Of a stretch of DNA of 64,000 bases, positions 14,701-28,500 are shown piece by piece (the stretch's first letter is position 1; each line of letters begins with the position of its first letter). The stretch comes from Lichenostomus cassidix (Eukaryota > Chordata > Aves > Passeriformes > Meliphagidae): the NCBI GenBank assembly GCA_008360975.2, contig CM039184.1, positions 55,890,797 through 55,954,796 on the forward strand. Reading direction: 5' to 3'. The position numbers and the translations under genes are program-made. The notes beneath the pieces were generated by a model, which made no database searches, was not told the DNA's origin, and was given only the letters and a program-made list of their open reading frames with translations.

Positions 14701-17700
14701 CAATTCAGCTATTTGGTTTTTTAATACTGATGCTCTATTAAAATCCTGAAGAGTAATGCATTCTTCCAAAGCTTGTTTTGCTTCAAAAAGTTTCACTTTT
14801 ATTTCAGCCAACTGAAATACAAAGTAAAAAGAATATTAATATAATAACCTCTGTGGTATTAGCCAACAATATACTATTGACACTAGCCACTAATAACCTG
14901 CTATATGAAACTCTAGATGTATAAGCTTAAAAAAGTTTTTTTTTTATTAACCAAAATCTGCTCACCTTAAGCTCCCGCCTTCTTATTTCAGCAGCATCAA
15001 CAGGCTGGACAACTGCAACAATTGGCTCACGAACTTCTGATATAATTTCTGCAATCTATTGTTACAAATGGTATATTAGAGCCATTAATTGCAGTTCAGA
15101 TATATACTAAGTATTTGATCTTTCCAAATTTAAAATGCTATCCTTCTGAAAAAGTACTGCACATCTGTGCAGTTTCTCATAACAGCTTGCTTCCTGCAAA
15201 TAAACCCTCAATTTGACAACAGATAATGTGACCATGAGCCTGGTGTTTTCTCCCATTCAGCTGGGTAAGCAAGGAACAAGAAGACCTTTAGTACCTATCT
15301 GAGCTTACAGAAGGGAAGAGAAATATGAAACCTGGAAATCTACATCATCCTCACTTTGAATGTTTTAGTCAAAATACTTTGCCTCTAATGATAAAGTATT
15401 CTGGAACAGGCTACTGAAGTGTAACACTTTCCTAGTTTTAGGATTGCATTTACAGCACCAGTCAAATCTCTAAACATAAAGGTCTCTAGAAAACCACAAA
15501 ATGCAGCTATGATTAAAAAAAAACCAAACCAACAAACCAACCAAAAAAGACCCCAAAAGACCAAAAACACAAAAAACTCACAAACAAATGAAAACAAAAC
15601 AAAAAAAAACCAAAACAAAAAAAAAAACCTCCAAGCAAAAATAACAAAAAAAAAAAAAAGAAAACAAACAAACAAACCACCACCACAAAAATACCCCAAA
15701 AAACCTCATGGGGAGGGAGACAATATTTAAATACTGATATTTCTTTTATATTGCTTCATAAAGGCTGTTTGATTTATGAGGAAAGCAGAGACTAGAAAAC
15801 AATAAGCTTTTACAATTACTTACAATTTGAATCCTTCTGTCCTCATCCTTAACAATACTGAGCAATCTTTCAACAAGCAGAGGTATAAGTGCTGCTGAAG
15901 TTGAAGGTAAAATAAGAACCTTTTGTAAAATAACTAACAGATGCTTTCTGCATTAGAGAAAAAGAGAAACCAAACAAACAATGTTTGCTTATTCAAGAAA
16001 ATGGAAGACATAAGAGTTACTATCCTACCAACCTGGAGATAGTGTGATGAAGACTTTATAATACAGTAAGAAAGAAACTTTTCTCCATAGCTACATTAAC
16101 TGCCATATTTATCTTCTCACTTAGCAATGTTTGTCTTTTCCTGATTTTGCCTGGTTTTTGATTAGAAAATACAGATTTTTTCAATCAGCTGTCACTACAG
16201 TCCAAAGAAAAGTCATACCAGCAGAAAACAGTGAGTATCAATACTGGAAAATAGAAATTATACTGCTTTCATAGAAATTATCTGATTGAAAACTGAAAAA
16301 AAAAAATACAAATTAAACTGTCCTGCCAGTCTGGCAAACACTGACACATTCCACTGAGAGTTCAAAATTACTGCTGTGTTTATATTATCATTACTGCAAT
16401 TTTTCACAAAATGCCTAAGATGGTATGAATTTCCAAATTCATTTGCTCTTCCTACTTCACACCAAAAGGCTGTTCAAATTATAAGAATGACTCTGTTAAC
16501 ACAGTTCAATTTCACCTGACATCTAAAATATTTAGAGCCTTTTAGGCCTTAGCAGACTATAGCTTAAAAACATATGAAAAAAGAGGCTACTTGCCTCTGT
16601 TGTGAAGCAATTTTTCTCCTTTTATTTTTTATATACTATGTTCCAAATAAACAGTCTTGTAATTTCATAATCTCAATAATACTTTATGAAAACAACTGAA
16701 CTTGTTCTCACCAAACAATGTTGCATCTGCATTAAAACTTATTTTTCCATAAAAGTAAGCAATGTTTGGCACAGTTTTGGGACCAATTCCTTTAAAGAAT
16801 TAAGCTTTGTATTCCAGCTAGCATTAGAACTGTATTTCGTTTGTTTGATCAGATTATTTTCCCAACAGAGGTTCTATACCTGTCCTCAGGCATGAGTGTC
16901 ATAAGCTTAGCAACACAAATCTGATATTTAAGTTTACCTTCCTCCCTCTTCCATGGTATCCATGCAGCCTATGATTAGAATCAGTTGCTGGCCTATAAAT
17001 TCTTTTGTCATCAGGTTTTCAAAACAATTAAAGTCTTCTTTTTGTTCTTCACTAAGAACTGGCATATTTTGAAGATAACTGAATCCAAACAGAACAGATA
17101 TAATTACATTCAGATTCACTGTCGGACAGTAATAAGTAAATAAACACACCCAAAACAAATCCAAATATCTACTCTTCCCCCAGCTCCAGTAAAAAATACC
17201 ACCACTTTCTTGTCCTGTATAAACAAGTACTTATGTTAGTTACAAACCTTAAAAATTAATGCTTGTGTTCTTTTCATGGATTAATGTTTCCAGAAAGTTA
17301 TTTATACCAAATAATGTGCAGTTTCAAAATAACGCACTTCAATTAAAAAAAAAATCTCTTTTGTGAATGTAATACAATATAAAACATAAAATGACAAATA
17401 ATCCTTTTACGTGTGATTGCAGTTCTGTAAAAATGTGTAAAGGTAACATCTTAGAAAAAAATGTATAGATGTACCATTTTTCTTATTATTTTCTGCATAT
17501 TTAGGTACTACGTATTTTTTACAAGTTCAGAATTTTCTACTGCCTACAAAACAAAGTATAAGGAAAGCACGAAGTGTACAGTGAATGCTTAATCTGATCA
17601 AATATGTCATCACAGAATAACAAGCTGTTGTCAGATACACTCAGCCTTTTAGCATGAAAAGAGTTTGCTCCATTTATTTTTCTAGACTCAATTGTTCTTT

Positions 17701-20700
17701 TATCAAAATTTTATCTATCAGTGAGAGTTATGCATGTTCAGAAAATCTGGACTGAAACATATAATGTACAAAATTCAATACGGAATGCATTGTTACAAAA
17801 TATAATTCAAATATTGACATGAGCTGTGAAAAAGATGCTTTTTTCTACCACAGCTTTGTAGCTGCTTTTCAGCAACACCTTGCTATTTTTAGCAAATTTT
17901 AAAAATTTCTTCAAATTTAGGACAAAAAAAGCTTTGCATGTAACTACTATTTAAAAACATCTGAAATGAAAATGTAAGTGTTTCTAACAATTTAATAATG
18001 ATGTTGCCTGCACCAGGTAACAGCAAATAAATGAAGTTTGCAATCCTGCTTTTTTTTTGTAAGTACCAATGAATTGCATGTTCTTGCTCCTGCTAACCAA
18101 CACCCTCACAGTGCACTGCACAATTGTACACTGTACTCCAGAGAACTGGAGAATTGCAAATCTTATCTGAAACAACTGGTGGCACAGCTCAACAATGAAG
18201 GGTTTAACAATGAAGGGTTTAATGAAGGGTTTAAGGTTGATACCGTAAGCAATTATTAGCAATTAATCTTAGTCTCACCCTGAAGAGGAATGTATTTGAA
18301 GACACTTTGAGTAAGACTGGATGGAAAGAGAATAAATGTTCTCTGGAAGAACAATTTTTTGGAAAACAAATGTTTTATGGACTGTTTAATTATGAATGAA
18401 TAAATTTACACCCACCAGAATGGATATACATTTCAAAACTAAGGAAGCACAACTTCTTCATTTACTAAATGTTTATGAAATATGTTAACACATTCCACTT
18501 TGAGAAGTAACAATGACCACTGTAATCACTACCAGTACACTACACTCAGTACAGTGAGAAAAAAATATGCATACTTTTAATTGGAAACATCTATCAACAC
18601 TGCATTTTTTGTAGATCTGATTTATAATCATTTCAAGAAGATTCACTGTTTTACAGATACATCAGTTAAGATTTCACAGCATTATCCATGCTCAAAAGCA
18701 AACTCTGTTCAAAATTTATGTTAAGACTAAAGAATCCCACGAAGACAAAAAGAAAATTACGATTTTTCACTTAGGTAAAAACAATGACTTAACTAAATAT
18801 TAATTTCCACCCTCCTGCCCCCTCCAATTAAATAACTGTTCTGTAACTGGCTCATTTTGCAGCTCAGTCACTGCCTTCAAATGAGTTTTTGGGAAACATG
18901 TCTGCTCAAGCAGGCAAAATGTAAGAGAAGTTTAAATTTGAAAATGCTTCTCTCAGGGACAGCAGCAAAATTTTACTTCATTTTCACAAATGACAGTAAT
19001 GGAAGAAGTGTCAGTTTCTGCAAGCTCTAAAAATCTCTCAAAAATATTTTTTTAAAAGGGAAGAAAAACTAAAATCAGTGTTCTAGCACAACTTGGGGTT
19101 TGGAGGATACCTGAACATTTGAATAAAAGAAATAGTTTCTACTTTAAAAAGAAATTCTATTGTAGTGGTAAGAGATTTATTTTTAAATGCAATGTACCTC
19201 AATAAATAATCTGCATATATAGCTGGTTCTGGCAACACCTGTTCTAGTAAGACTTCACCTTCTTCACCTTTTGATTTTAGATATTCACAAAGGCATCTCC
19301 AATATAACACATTCTCAGCTGTTAAATCCTCCAGTGGAATCAGTTTTCTAAATAAAAACAAACAAACCAATTTGAAGAGACGAATAAAAGAGGGTCTAAA
19401 CCAATAAATACATAGAAGTATTAGAAAATAAGAAATAAAGATTATGTCCTAAGATGCAAATAAAATCCTATCAAATGTATTCCCCACAGAAATAGATTGA
19501 GAAAAAGAACTTCCTCCTTCTGGACACAGAGCTCCACAAGCCATTCACTATATTGCCCTTCTCAGTACTTTAACTCAAGGTTGTGCATATCAATTTGCAA
19601 AAACATTCAGGCTAACCCTTCAGACCTTCTAGAGCAACCACTCAGGTACTTTAACTCTTATGAAACATTGTTATAACTGCACAAGTCTGGAAAACTGAAC
19701 ACCATTAATCTGCAGAAACAGCATTAAAATATTTTTCAGCTTCTTTCTATGAATTGTTTCTTTTACATTCTTAATACAAGATCTCCATACAATAAGGGAG
19801 TAGCAGGCATAGTATGTCAAATGCAAAACGTAATACAACTGCTTCTCAGCAACTCTGTAAGCTCATCATCCATCTGCCATCATGGGTAGACCATCCATCA
19901 TAGGACCCCCACTCCTTTTTAGATTCATAGTATTTTTCATGCCAAGCATGGCCATTAATCTTTGTTTTAAGAAGCAGGACATTAAGTTATGCATTAATTC
20001 TACCTCAAAATAGAAAAGGCAGTATCACTGCAGTGGTACTTTTTACTCCCCTGAATCCCATTTTACTTGTAAACTATCAACAACAATTTTGGTTTTGCTT
20101 TAGATTGCTCACATACAAAACAAACAAAAAACCAGCCAAAAACACCTAAGCAACATATAGCTGAAAGCTGATGACTGGACAGCTGCTCATTAATCTGACA
20201 GGTCTTTATTTAAATGTAAATTTAACAAACAAAAATCACAGACTTCAAAAATCTAACCATTTATCATTCTGATACTGCATCACTCAAACTGCACTCAGAA
20301 ACTTCACACAAAAACAACCCTAGTATTTTCCATAAATTAAATTAATGTAAGCTTCATAATAAACTGAATAATTTAACTTACTTTTCAAAATGCCATTAGT
20401 CTAACAGATCTACTACTTTAAAAAATTCTGTTTTTCAGAATGGAAGCTTTATTTTGCTCAGGATCAAAGTCACACCAATGACAGTGGAATGATTTTGAAC
20501 AGTGTTAGGAGTCTAATTTCAGATGGTAAAATTAAATTACAAATTGTCACTGATTAAAAAGTAATACCAAAATCTTACTCCGTATTATAGGGGAAAATAC
20601 ACAATATCACAGGAAGAGCCTTTCATTCTAGTTGGTAGCATGACAGATGTTTTGAAATCAGTAGATGCTACATGCATTGCACTCCAAAGCTATAGATGTG

Positions 20701-22533
20701 AGTCTGTCTGGCTTTAAAAAGTAACAATAATAGTGAAATAACTTCCTGGCACATTTCCAGAGACTGTAAGAATCTTAAGAGGTTTAAAGGACTTTAATCT
20801 TATATTCTTACATAAAACACCCATCTTTTAGAAATTCAAAATGCTCTGCATACCTGCTGTCAAGGTTTCTACACTTCTGAACAATGTCATGAAGTGGAGA
20901 TAATGAAAACATAGCATTTAGTACTGGGATGGCCACTTCTGGGCAGTTTTCTACATCCAGTCTATGAAGCAATTCTAAAATATCCCCTTCAGTGAATTGT
21001 AACCAAGCTGGAAGCAGCTTCTTCTTCATAACCTCCTTAACAGCATCTAATAATACAGGAATTTAAATGGTTTAAAACAAAGTTCAAAAAATATCAAGTC
21101 TTAAACATACTTTCAGAAAACATTTTCCTATTTAAGTCTTTTGGCAAAAAAACAAGTTATTATACAGTTAAACTTAACATTGCCTTAAAGAAAAAAACCC
21201 AGTTGAGCAAGAATTACCTATGGCACAGCACATTTTTGAGGCAATATATTTTTTCCTTCCTCAGAGGAATTAAGAAAAACATCTATCCAAAAGACTTTTA
21301 CATCAAAAGACAGCACCTCAACCCAGAAAACCTACAAACCACAAACTCCTGTAGAACAAAGAAATATTCAGAATCCGAATCACAGAACAGGTGAGACTGG
21401 GAGGGACCACAGTGGGTCAGCTGGTCCAACTTCCCTCCTTAAGCACATGGCACAGGATTGCATCCAGATACTTCCTAAATATCTCCAGTGAGGGAGACTC
21501 CACAACCTCTCTAGGTAACCTGTTCCAGTGTTTGGTCACCAGCACAGTAAAGAAGCTCCTCCTCATGTTCAGGTGGAACTTCCTGGGCATCAGTTTCTGC
21601 CCATTGCCTCTTGGCCTGTTGCTTGGCACCCCTGAGCAGAGCCTGACTCCATCCTCCTGACACCCTCCCTTCAGACACTGATAGACACTGATGAGCTCCC
21701 CTCTCAGTCATCTCTTCTCAACGCTTAACAGGCCCAGCTCCCTCAGCCTGTCCTTGTAACAGAAATGCTTCAGTCCCTGCATTGTTACATATTTGCTCTG
21801 TTTCCAGAGCTGGCTACTTTTGGAGGAAGGATACTACAGAATTGATTGGAAGTCTTGTGCTAATTCAGTTACGCAAAAAGGTTTATGAAATTTACATAAT
21901 GATACTCTAACTCCCTCCTCACCACTGCCACAAGAAACAAACAGTTCCTGGATCAATAGATTACTATTTAATCAAGGAAAAAAGAATTTATGGGAACATC
22001 TAGAACACATACATCATTAATGCATTCACACAGACTTAAGCAGGGAAGTTGAAAGGCTAATAGTGGTAGAAGTAAAAATATAACTAGGGAGCAAAAGTAT
22101 GCTCTTAGGATCTTTCAGAAAACAATATCCAGTATAAGAGAAACAAAGTCCACACACACTGACAACATTCATTTCCTCTTATATGTAACTCATGATAATA
22201 AATACAGCACTTAAAAAAAGAATTCAAAAAGAACTGTAAAAAGGCACTGAAAAAGCTAAATTAAGGTCTAAAAATAAGAAACCTCTCCAAGAAGGTGAAA
22301 AGCATAAACTAGTGGAATACAGTAGAATGAGAGCTGAACACACCCTGAAAAGTAGAAGTAAGCAGAATCTGGATTATGTATTCCAGGTCTTATTTAAATA
22401 TAAACCCTTGTTCTGAAGCCAATATGGAAAAACATTCAAAATATCACCATAGGTACCTTGAATGAGCAGGTTCCTCACTTGTTCGCTCAGGAGTTACCCA
22501 GATAAGCAAATTCAGTAAAGGTGTGTGTGTGTG

Positions 22534-22566
<33 letters not shown>

Positions 22567-25500
22567 TCAGGGTTATAGGATTTGCAGTATTTGCAATATA
22601 GAATAGCCAATCTGGAATATAAATCTATTTTACCCAGCAAAGAGCGTAGGATATCAGTCAAACTACATATCCTGGCAGATGTTTTCCCCTGTGATTCTAA
22701 GTGTTAAGAAAAAAAAAGTCCTCAATAGCTGGGATGCAGAATCATCCTAAGGAGGAGACAGACACTAAGAGAGAAAGTATCTGTCCTGGATCATAAAAGG
22801 CACTTCTTCATGTTGAGCACCTCAATGTCACTGAAAAACAGGCCACCTAGAAAGGCTGTACTTTCTCTTTAAGGGAACAACAAATCATTTTTCCTGACAA
22901 GTGAAGGATCACATGAAAAATTAGTGAAGGTAGCTTCCTCCCCAGTTTGGAACGACTACCAAGAGAAACTCATTCACCCTAAGAAAAGTACGTATTTCTC
23001 AAAACCAAGCATTACTGGGGGAGTGGTTGCAGCCAGCTGATAAGCAGCAATTAGCTCTACCAAACAGCAATAGTATAGTATTATCAATAAGAAATAATAA
23101 TTCAGAACATGAGTTTTTCAGTTTTTCATGAACTTCAAAACCAGTACATTAAATACTTCATTAGGCTACCACAGAACAACTCAGTATAGGGGGGCTAAGT
23201 GCTAACTGAAACTTCTTATACAGAAGCAGGGGTTGTGTGTAGTTTAAGTGTAGCTCCACATGGCGCAAGAAAGCACTCTGGTGGTTGTCTCTTCCTTTCC
23301 TGTCAAGAACAAATATGGTCCCCAGCTAGCCAAAAGGAAAGGTAGATCAATAAAAACACATGCATGCGTGACACACCTTAAAGAGCTCAAAATACCAATG
23401 GACACTGTCCTTTAGTCTTGTTTTCTAAATGAATATCCACACAGATCACAATTCTCACAATTCCCAAGCAGCACATTACTCAGCAAGGGAAATTCTCTGA
23501 GTAAAATTCAACAGGGCTTTCCAAACAAAGTAGAGCGATTACACATCAGCACTCAGTAAAACTGGTAGCTTCTATTGTAAAATTCATGTATAGAATTACT
23601 GCTGTTGGGAGGAAAAAGAACCAAAACAGTGTTCTATGTAGGCAGGCCAAAATTTTCTCACTCAGATGCATGTGACCTTTCCATCTTTTGGCAACACCAC
23701 CACCCACAATTATGGATACATCCCGAATGACTCTATAGAGTGACACAGTACAAAAGACATTAAAAAGAATAAAGCTGCTTCATGGTGAAATGCACGAGGG
23801 CTACATATTCATTAGAAGAAAATGCAAGCTAATTAAATAAAAAAAATACCCAGATGAGATGATTTCTCTCTGAAAGCACATAGGAAATATATTCAAACTG
23901 ATATCAATGTTCCCATTTAAATTCTTTAATAAATTTATTATTTACAAAATATCTGTAACTAAACATTTCTGAATACACCAAATTAATGACACTTTTCTAC
24001 TTCTGTGTTTAATTACATTATTAAAATTAAAAACCAATAGCAATTGGTCCTATCTTAAAGCTCAGAGGCTTTTACATTTTTTAAAGGGTAATTCTCTTCT
24101 GGTTTGTTCTCTGTAAGGAGACTGGAAAACCAAAACAACAAGCAGAATTCCATGTGTTTAAACACTTCCTGTTACCTCATTATTCCCTTCAAGCTCCTTA
24201 TTATTGCCATCACAACTTCTACATAAATCAGCCCAACACATTAGAAAGTATTCTCTCTTAAACATTTGTATTAAGATGTTAAGAAAAATATAATCTCTTA
24301 CCAGATCTGTCATTAAGTCCTTGTTGCAACAATTTAACTCTCTGTGCTATTGTCAGAGCTCTCATGTGAACTTTTTCTGCCAAAACCTTAAAAATAATTC
24401 AGACATTAAAGTAAATTTCTACAGATAACAAATGAACCCATTACCTACCTATAATTTTACACTTCTGAGTTTTAACCATCAACAGAAATCCTAAATCAGT
24501 AAAAACCTGTAATACCTATACCATCAGTACCAACACATTAACAAGCAGATCCTTGTGCATGAAAGAAAATTTAAAGTAAAATAAACAATTAACACATTAT
24601 CTTGTAATCTCATCAGCTCTGCTTGAATGTAACACATGGATATGAAAACTGCCCTTCTCTCTTTAAAGTGCCCAGAGTCATGAATACCTGCAATAAATTA
24701 CAGAAGTAGGTACTTTTCTTAAAAAGCCTAACACAGAAATTCAGTTAAAAAAACAATATAAGATTAAAAAAAAAAGCAGAATATGGTTCTGTGTGAAAAA
24801 ATTGAACATTTTGTTTCAAGATCTCACCTAAGTTGCCTGCATAAGAAACAGACATGTTAGCTTACTTTCTTATCTCTACACGTAAACACCATAGCTGATA
24901 CTTCTCAAAACTGCAATACCAAAACCAGGCAATTTTTCACTCCTGCTGTGGTCCTAGCACTTACTATGTAATAACAGAGAAGAAAATTTGCTTCAATAAC
25001 ATTACGAAATGCATAGCTAGGAAACAACAGATTGCATACATAATTTATACTGTTACTGTCTGATCTTCAAGAGACAAATTCTACCACAAAAGCAATTTCT
25101 ACAAAGCAAGTCCTGCAGTTCAGAGGTTTTAACTAGAAAACTTGTATTAAATCACCCCCTCTAAAAATTTTGGTAAATGAACATAAATTGCTTAACTGTT
25201 CTAGGTGTTAAGAGAAATATAATAAAAGATTTAAAGCCTTTTTCCTAAGTCAGCCTTCGAAATTAATGTTAAGTGATCCAATTTACCTCATATGCCAGCT
25301 TTCTGACAGCTTCCTTTACATCCATAGTGCGGCCTACAATTATTGGCAAAGTCCTTTCTGACGGAGCAATACATGACAGCACTGCACGTCTCACATCTGA
25401 GTTTGAGTCATTTTCAAGTAATGTGCTGTAAACTGAAAAGAAAATAGTCATAATAATGCTTTCATAAGAGTTTGAAAGATAGAAAAACAGAAAATACTTC

Positions 25501-28500
25501 AAAGACAAATGAGCAGCTGTTACCAAAACCCCTCCCTACCCCTGCAGAGCTGATAATTTCAGAAACAGTCAGGGTCACAACTCCAAGGATTTATCGTAGC
25601 TAAATGCTGAGCTATGATATCAAAAGAAATAATGTTTGCAATCATAAGTAGGATCTTCAGTTAATAACTCCAAAAATTGCTACTCTAGATCCCACCCATA
25701 AATAACTGCTTCATCATTGACTAGGGGAAAAAAAATCATTTCCAAATATTGGCTCTTTAAGACCTCTATTCACTAGCTGTACCCCTTCATTACCTTTGAA
25801 GTAGATCCTCAAATTTTCCTATAAATGGAAAACTTGCAATCTCCATTAAGCCTACCAAAACTCTTACAGTAAATCTCTCACATAATGCTTTTTAATTCTA
25901 TGTTTGAAACTTATGCAAAATTAAAAGCAACTATGAAATTTAATCAGAGTATATATAAATTCATCTTGCTCTGTGAGACAATGATTATGAAATTTATGTG
26001 CTGCTAAATAAGTAATGTATTAACAAATACTTAGAAAACAAAATTTTTCTGAAAATAAAATAAAATAAAATTCTGTTGTTAAGGTACCTTAACAATAGAA
26101 AAGCCCAACTAACTAATTCATCACAAAAGGCAGTATGTAAAGATTAATCAAGGCACAATTTACATACAGGTTGTGCTGGTACAAACCTTCACTTAGTCTA
26201 CATCTTGAGGCAAAGGAATTAGAAACTTAGTCAAGAATCATACTGTACACAAAGAAACCCACAAACAGCATCAAGCACCTATGCTTGCTGCACAGAGGCT
26301 GATCTCTTCTATAAAGTGATCATCATTTCAGACGATAGTTTTTCTCTACCATCTCTACTCTTCTAAGAGTTTTTCTACTACTTCAATTCAATTAATAGTA
26401 TTTAAGGATCCTTAGACGGAAAGAACTGAACAAACATGTATTGTATCTCCACTCTAGTTTACAACACATTTTCACCATCCTACTTATACATTCAGTTCAC
26501 AGAGCAGTCTGAGCCCAGTATGATTGTCTAGCAGATTTCTCCTAAGAGTTCTGTCTTTTTCCCTCAAACACACACAACATTTGCATTACCAACCTCCTCT
26601 GGCAAAGAGTTTCACACTTTAAGAATTATTACAAGAATACTCTCTAACATCCATTTACTCAATGCTCAAAAAAAAAAAAATAAAAGCAAGCTTAAAAATG
26701 CTCTAAAGTAATGTAAATTAACAAATGTTCTTAGACAAAAGACCAATGCTACTTACTATTAACAACAGGACAGTTTTCATCCTTAGGGTCTTGAAGTCTT
26801 GACAGGGCCAAGACAGCTTGAATTCTCACACTTGGAAATTTATCTTTAAGTCTAATCAGCATAGCTTCATTAATTTTATCAAATAAGTCATCATCAATCT
26901 CAGCATTTTCTGGCATACTTCCCAAAATCTTATTAACAAGCTGACATGTTCGAAACCTAACTGCATGGCTGTTCGCATCGTGAGACTTAGGGAAAGAAAA
27001 AAAAGGTATTTTTATAATCACACTTCTCTGATTTCCAACTTAAGGCTATTAATATGCACATCTAAGGAGCTAATAGTCTACAAAGTAAACGAAATATGCA
27101 CTTCTATGTTTCAAAAGCTTTTCCAATTTTATTTTATTTTTAAGATTAAAAAGTCACAGAACTGAAAAGCAATTACAGCCCATCGCCTGGATCAGTGACT
27201 CTAGAAAATCAGCAGTGCCTTCCCAAAGGAAGCAGCATGCTGACCACTCCATGCAGCCTGCAGTGCATTAGCCATCTTACTGATCTGCCTCCATAAAACA
27301 TTAGAAGAAAAAAAAGACATTAGCAATGATGACTAGTCATCTTGGCCTGATCAATAATCTTTCCATGGCAAATCAATAGTTTAGGAAAATGCAATTCCAT
27401 TTGTGGGTTCATGCTATTGGAGCTGTTTATATTTCTATATAATACTTGCAGTAAGCAGAAAGCAATAATAGATATACCAACCATAGTTGTACAGAAGGTA
27501 TTTTAGTAGTTTTGCTATCAATGAAACAGTATAAATACTTTCCACCACAATGCACCTATAGCAAAGCCTACAGTGACATATCTGACAACCAAATAGGAGA
27601 ACATTCACATTTCCTCAAAGATCCAACTTTTGAAATCCAGTTGTTGGGTTATTCTGAGGGGTGTGGTGGATTTTTCTGTGTTGGGGGAATAGGGATGGTG
27701 TTACTTGTCAAGCACTAGCTTTGCTTTGACTTTTTAAGTTCTAATTTGTAAGTATCATCTCAAGAACCAGTAAGTTTTCCCCACTGCTAAAGGTTTCCAT
27801 TTATTACATTAGACATTAAACAATAAACATTACTGTACCTCAAGTAGAAATTTAAACACATAATTCAGAAGTAAATTATCTTCTTCTCCCTCCTCACTAC
27901 CATCCTCTTTCTCCGTCTGATAGAATGAAGTAACAAATCTAGCTGCAAAATTGATCACATGTTCCACTGCTGGTTCTCGTCTGTAGATTATCATAGCATA
28001 CTTGAGGAAGTGAATGAATTTTTCATTAAAGCCTTCTTTATCATCCAACTGGGGAAAAAAAGTCAAACCACAACAAAAGATAACTACTCAGTTCATCTTT
28101 CAAAGCTGTCCCACAGAAAAATAAAAAGTGGACCGACAGCTTCCAATTAAATTTAAATATTTAAAGGGCTACCGCCAGCAGTCAGGGCACACCCCCGCAG
28201 CGCTCCAGTCAGTGAGTATTTTGCTGTAACTCCACAGCGGGCACATTACCACCGCGGGGCTCCACCTGGCTGACACGTTTTAGGACGACAACATCCCCGT
28301 CCATCACATCCTGTGCCACAGCTCGGCTATCCAAACACCTTCCCGCGGCACCAGCAATACCTGCGGGCACCTCTCACCCCGGCGGTCGCCGGAGACACTG
28401 GATAGTTCAAGCGTCTTGGTTTTGCGGCGTTTGGGCGAGTTTTTTGGGGAAGCTTGGGGGTTCTTTAAGTTTGGTTGGGTTTTTTTAATTGGCGGGCTCT

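Noticed and set aside
21391..21711. Open frames on both strands in NCAPG intron 5
   Set aside because: They lie in the CR1 copy. The minus frame is the element's own ORF2 tail, not a host gene.
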